NCBI GenBank assembly: GCA_028695865.1
Contig: JAQVID010000189.1
Span: 1-6,520, forward strand
Source of the DNA: Thermoguttaceae bacterium
GTDB taxonomy: Bacteria > Planctomycetota > Planctomycetia > Pirellulales > Thermoguttaceae
DNA: 6,520 bases
Direction: 5' to 3'
Shown here: positions 5,143 through 6,520 of the stretch, piece by piece
How the letters are laid out: each line of letters begins with the position of its first letter
How positions within the stretch are numbered: position 1 is the first letter of the stretch
Program-made: the position numbers and the translations under genes
The notes under the pieces: model-generated
The model's input: only the letters and a program-made list of their open reading frames with translations
Told to the model about the DNA's origin: nothing
Database searches by the model: none

Positions 5143-6520
5143 GTGGTTAATCGAAACCTGATTCGTGGTCTTGACTTAAATGAAGATGAATGGACAAAGG
5201 AATTTGAGGAGGTTGCAGGCGACAAAGATGTAGGGGAACTGTTCACATGGGAACGGGAAATTGCCCCGAATCAAATCGTTGAAGGCCGCGTTGTACGCAT
5301 CGAAAAAGAATTCGTTATTGTCGATGTAGGTTATAAGAGTGAAGGGCAAATTCCTCTGAGCGAATGGGAAGAAGACGAAAATCGTCCGCAACCGGGCGAA
5401 ACGGTCAAAGTTCTGATCGAAGAACTTGAAGATTCGATGGGCGAAGAAGTCTCCAAGGGAATGATTACCTTGAGCAAGAAGAAAGCCGCCAAGATCGAAG
5501 CTTGGATGAAGATGATGGAAAAGGTCAAGGAAGGGGACGTTGTCGACGGAACTGTCACGAAGAAGATTAAGGGTGGTCTCCTGGTCGATATTGGTGTTCA
5601 TGTCTTCCTGCCCGCCTCGCAAGTTGATGTTCGTCGTCCGACCGATATCAGTGAGTTCATTGGTAAAACGATTAAGTGCGTCATTCTCAAAATCGACGAA
5701 ACACGTCGCAATATCGTAGTAAGCCGTCGCGCCTTGATCGAATTGGAGCGGGCCGAAAAGAAGAGCGCGTTGCTTCACGAACTGGAAGTGGGACAGCTTC
5801 GTACCGGTACGATCAAGAACATTGCCGATTTCGGTGCCTTTATTGATCTTGGCGGTATTGACGGTTTGCTCCATATTACCGATATGAGTTGGGGACGTAT
5901 TACCGACCCGAAAGAACTTGTCGCGATCGATCAGCAGATTGAAGTCAAAATTTTGCACATTGATTACGAGAAAGAAAAAATTTCGCTCGGTCTCAAGCAG
6001 AAGACGGAAAGCCCCTGGGCAACCATCGAAGAGAAGTATCCGGTCAACTCCAAGGTCAAGGGTACTGTTGTGAACGTCATGAGTTACGGTGCGTTCGTCA
6101 AGCTCGAAGAGGGTGTCGAAGGTTTGGTTCACATTAGCGAAATGTCCTGGACCAAGCGTATTAGCCATCCGAATGAGATTCTCAACGTGGGCGATGAAAT
6201 CGAAGTTGTCATTCTCAATATCAATAAAGAGAAGCAGGAAATTTCTCTGGGTATCAAGCAGACGACCGACAATCCGTGGAAATCGGTTGACGAAAAGTAT
6301 CCGGTGGGTACCATTGTTACCGGTACGGTTCGCAACCTTACGAACTATGGCGCTTTCATTGAGATTGAAGAAGGAATCGATGGTTTGCTCCATGTCAGCG
6401 ATATGAGTTGGGTTCGCAAGATTACCCATCCGAACGAGGTTGTTACCAAAGGCAAGCAGGCTGAGTGCAAGGTTCTTACTGTGGTCAAAAAGATCCGCCG
6501 TATCGCGCTTGGCCTGAAGC
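5143..6520 (+). CDS. rpsA: 30S ribosomal protein S1, C-terminus outside window
   Basis: The frame is open from the GTG at 5143 to the right edge, 459 residues. S1 binds mRNA on the 30S subunit and helps to load it during initiation. Five successive S1 (OB-fold) domains are visible. Domain 1 is about 45-115 (DVGYKSEGQIPLSEW). Domain 2 is about 131-203 (KGGLLVDIGVHVFLPASQVD, ending VVSRRALIE). Domain 3 is about 217-285 (DFGAFIDLGGIDGLLHITDM). Domain 4 is about 302-373 (YGAFVKLEEGVEGLVHISEM). Domain 5 is about 389-459 (YGAFIEIEEGIDGLLHVSDM). Each of domains 3-5 ends with the [IV][SA]LG[LI]KQ-type motif. Domains 1 and 2 match the ribosome-docking domains of the E. coli protein in order and sequence character; the later ones are RNA-binding by analogy. 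E. coli S1 has 557 residues and six domains, so roughly one domain is probably missing. The GTG was chosen because the S1-like sequence begins at once (VNRNLIRGLDL) and the frame upstream, though open, does not resemble S1. The long leader hints at autoregulation. Confidence 0.96.
   Translation, partial: MVNRNLIRGLDLNEDEWTKEFEEVAGDKDVGELFTWEREIAPNQIVEGRVVRIEKEFVIVDVGYKSEGQIPLSEWEEDENRPQPGETVKVLIEELEDSMGEEVSKGMITLSKKKAAKIEAWMKMMEKVKEGDVVDGTVTKKIKGGLLVDIGVHVFLPASQVDVRRPTDISEFIGKTIKCVILKIDETRRNIVVSRRALIELERAEKKSALLHELEVGQLRTGTIKNIADFGAFIDLGGIDGLLHITDMSWGRITDPKELVAIDQQIEVKILHIDYEKEKISLGLKQKTESPWATIEEKYPVNSKVKGTVVNVMSYGAFVKLEEGVEGLVHISEMSWTKRISHPNEILNVGDEIEVVILNINKEKQEISLGIKQTTDNPWKSVDEKYPVGTIVTGTVRNLTNYGAFIEIEEGIDGLLHVSDMSWVRKITHPNEVVTKGKQAECKVLTVVKKIRRIALGLK

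Noticed and set aside
5176..6429. A 417-codon open frame on the minus strand opposite rpsA
   Set aside because: It is fully antisense to an unmistakable S1 gene and its translation has no domain-like pattern. It arises because codons that would read as stops on the other strand are rare in rpsA.

Overview
The window looks like a chromosomal segment of a bacterium of the Planctomycetota or a related PVC-group lineage. This is inferred from the gene content: a secreted alpha/beta hydrolase with a long N-terminal region of the kind common in planctomycetes, a low-complexity lipoprotein, a signal-peptide-bearing FAD_oxidored-family protein, and a ribosomal protein S1 that opens with a GTG start. 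Base composition appears moderate. There are no tRNA or rRNA genes, no recognisable insertion sequence and no CRISPR array.

Layout. (1) Positions 1-1448, minus strand: a secreted or lipid-anchored alpha/beta hydrolase that runs off the left edge. It was recovered by translating the reverse strand directly. The oxyanion-hole motif HGLW and the nucleophile motif GHSMGG are both inside the window. (2) Positions 1583-2419, minus strand: a 278-residue lipoprotein with a clean lipobox and a tail built of four copies of a Tyr-Pro-Thr-Thr-Gln-Gln repeat, encoded by near-identical DNA of 63-base period. It lies directly upstream of the hydrolase on the same strand. (3) Positions 2420-3129: a 710-base divergent intergenic region holding a good sigma70-type promoter facing right, a weaker promoter candidate facing left and several short inverted repeats. 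(4) Positions 3130-4467, plus strand: an FAD-dependent oxidoreductase with an N-terminal hydrophobic export signal. (5) Positions 4468-5142: a 675-base non-coding stretch rich in hairpins, including a terminator-like structure in the leader of the next gene. (6) Positions 5143-6520, plus strand: rpsA, ribosomal protein S1, with five S1 domains visible before it runs off the right edge.

How the parts relate. The two left-hand genes encode envelope proteins and may be co-transcribed, although a 134-base gap with a small hairpin separates them. The oxidoreductase has its own promoter and is transcribed divergently from them. rpsA is a housekeeping gene with a long structured leader, and nothing suggests a functional link to its neighbours. 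I see no convincing multi-gene novel system. The points most worth a second look are the repeat array in the lipoprotein, the terminator-like hairpin in the rpsA leader, and an apparently exported flavoprotein that lacks a twin-arginine signal.
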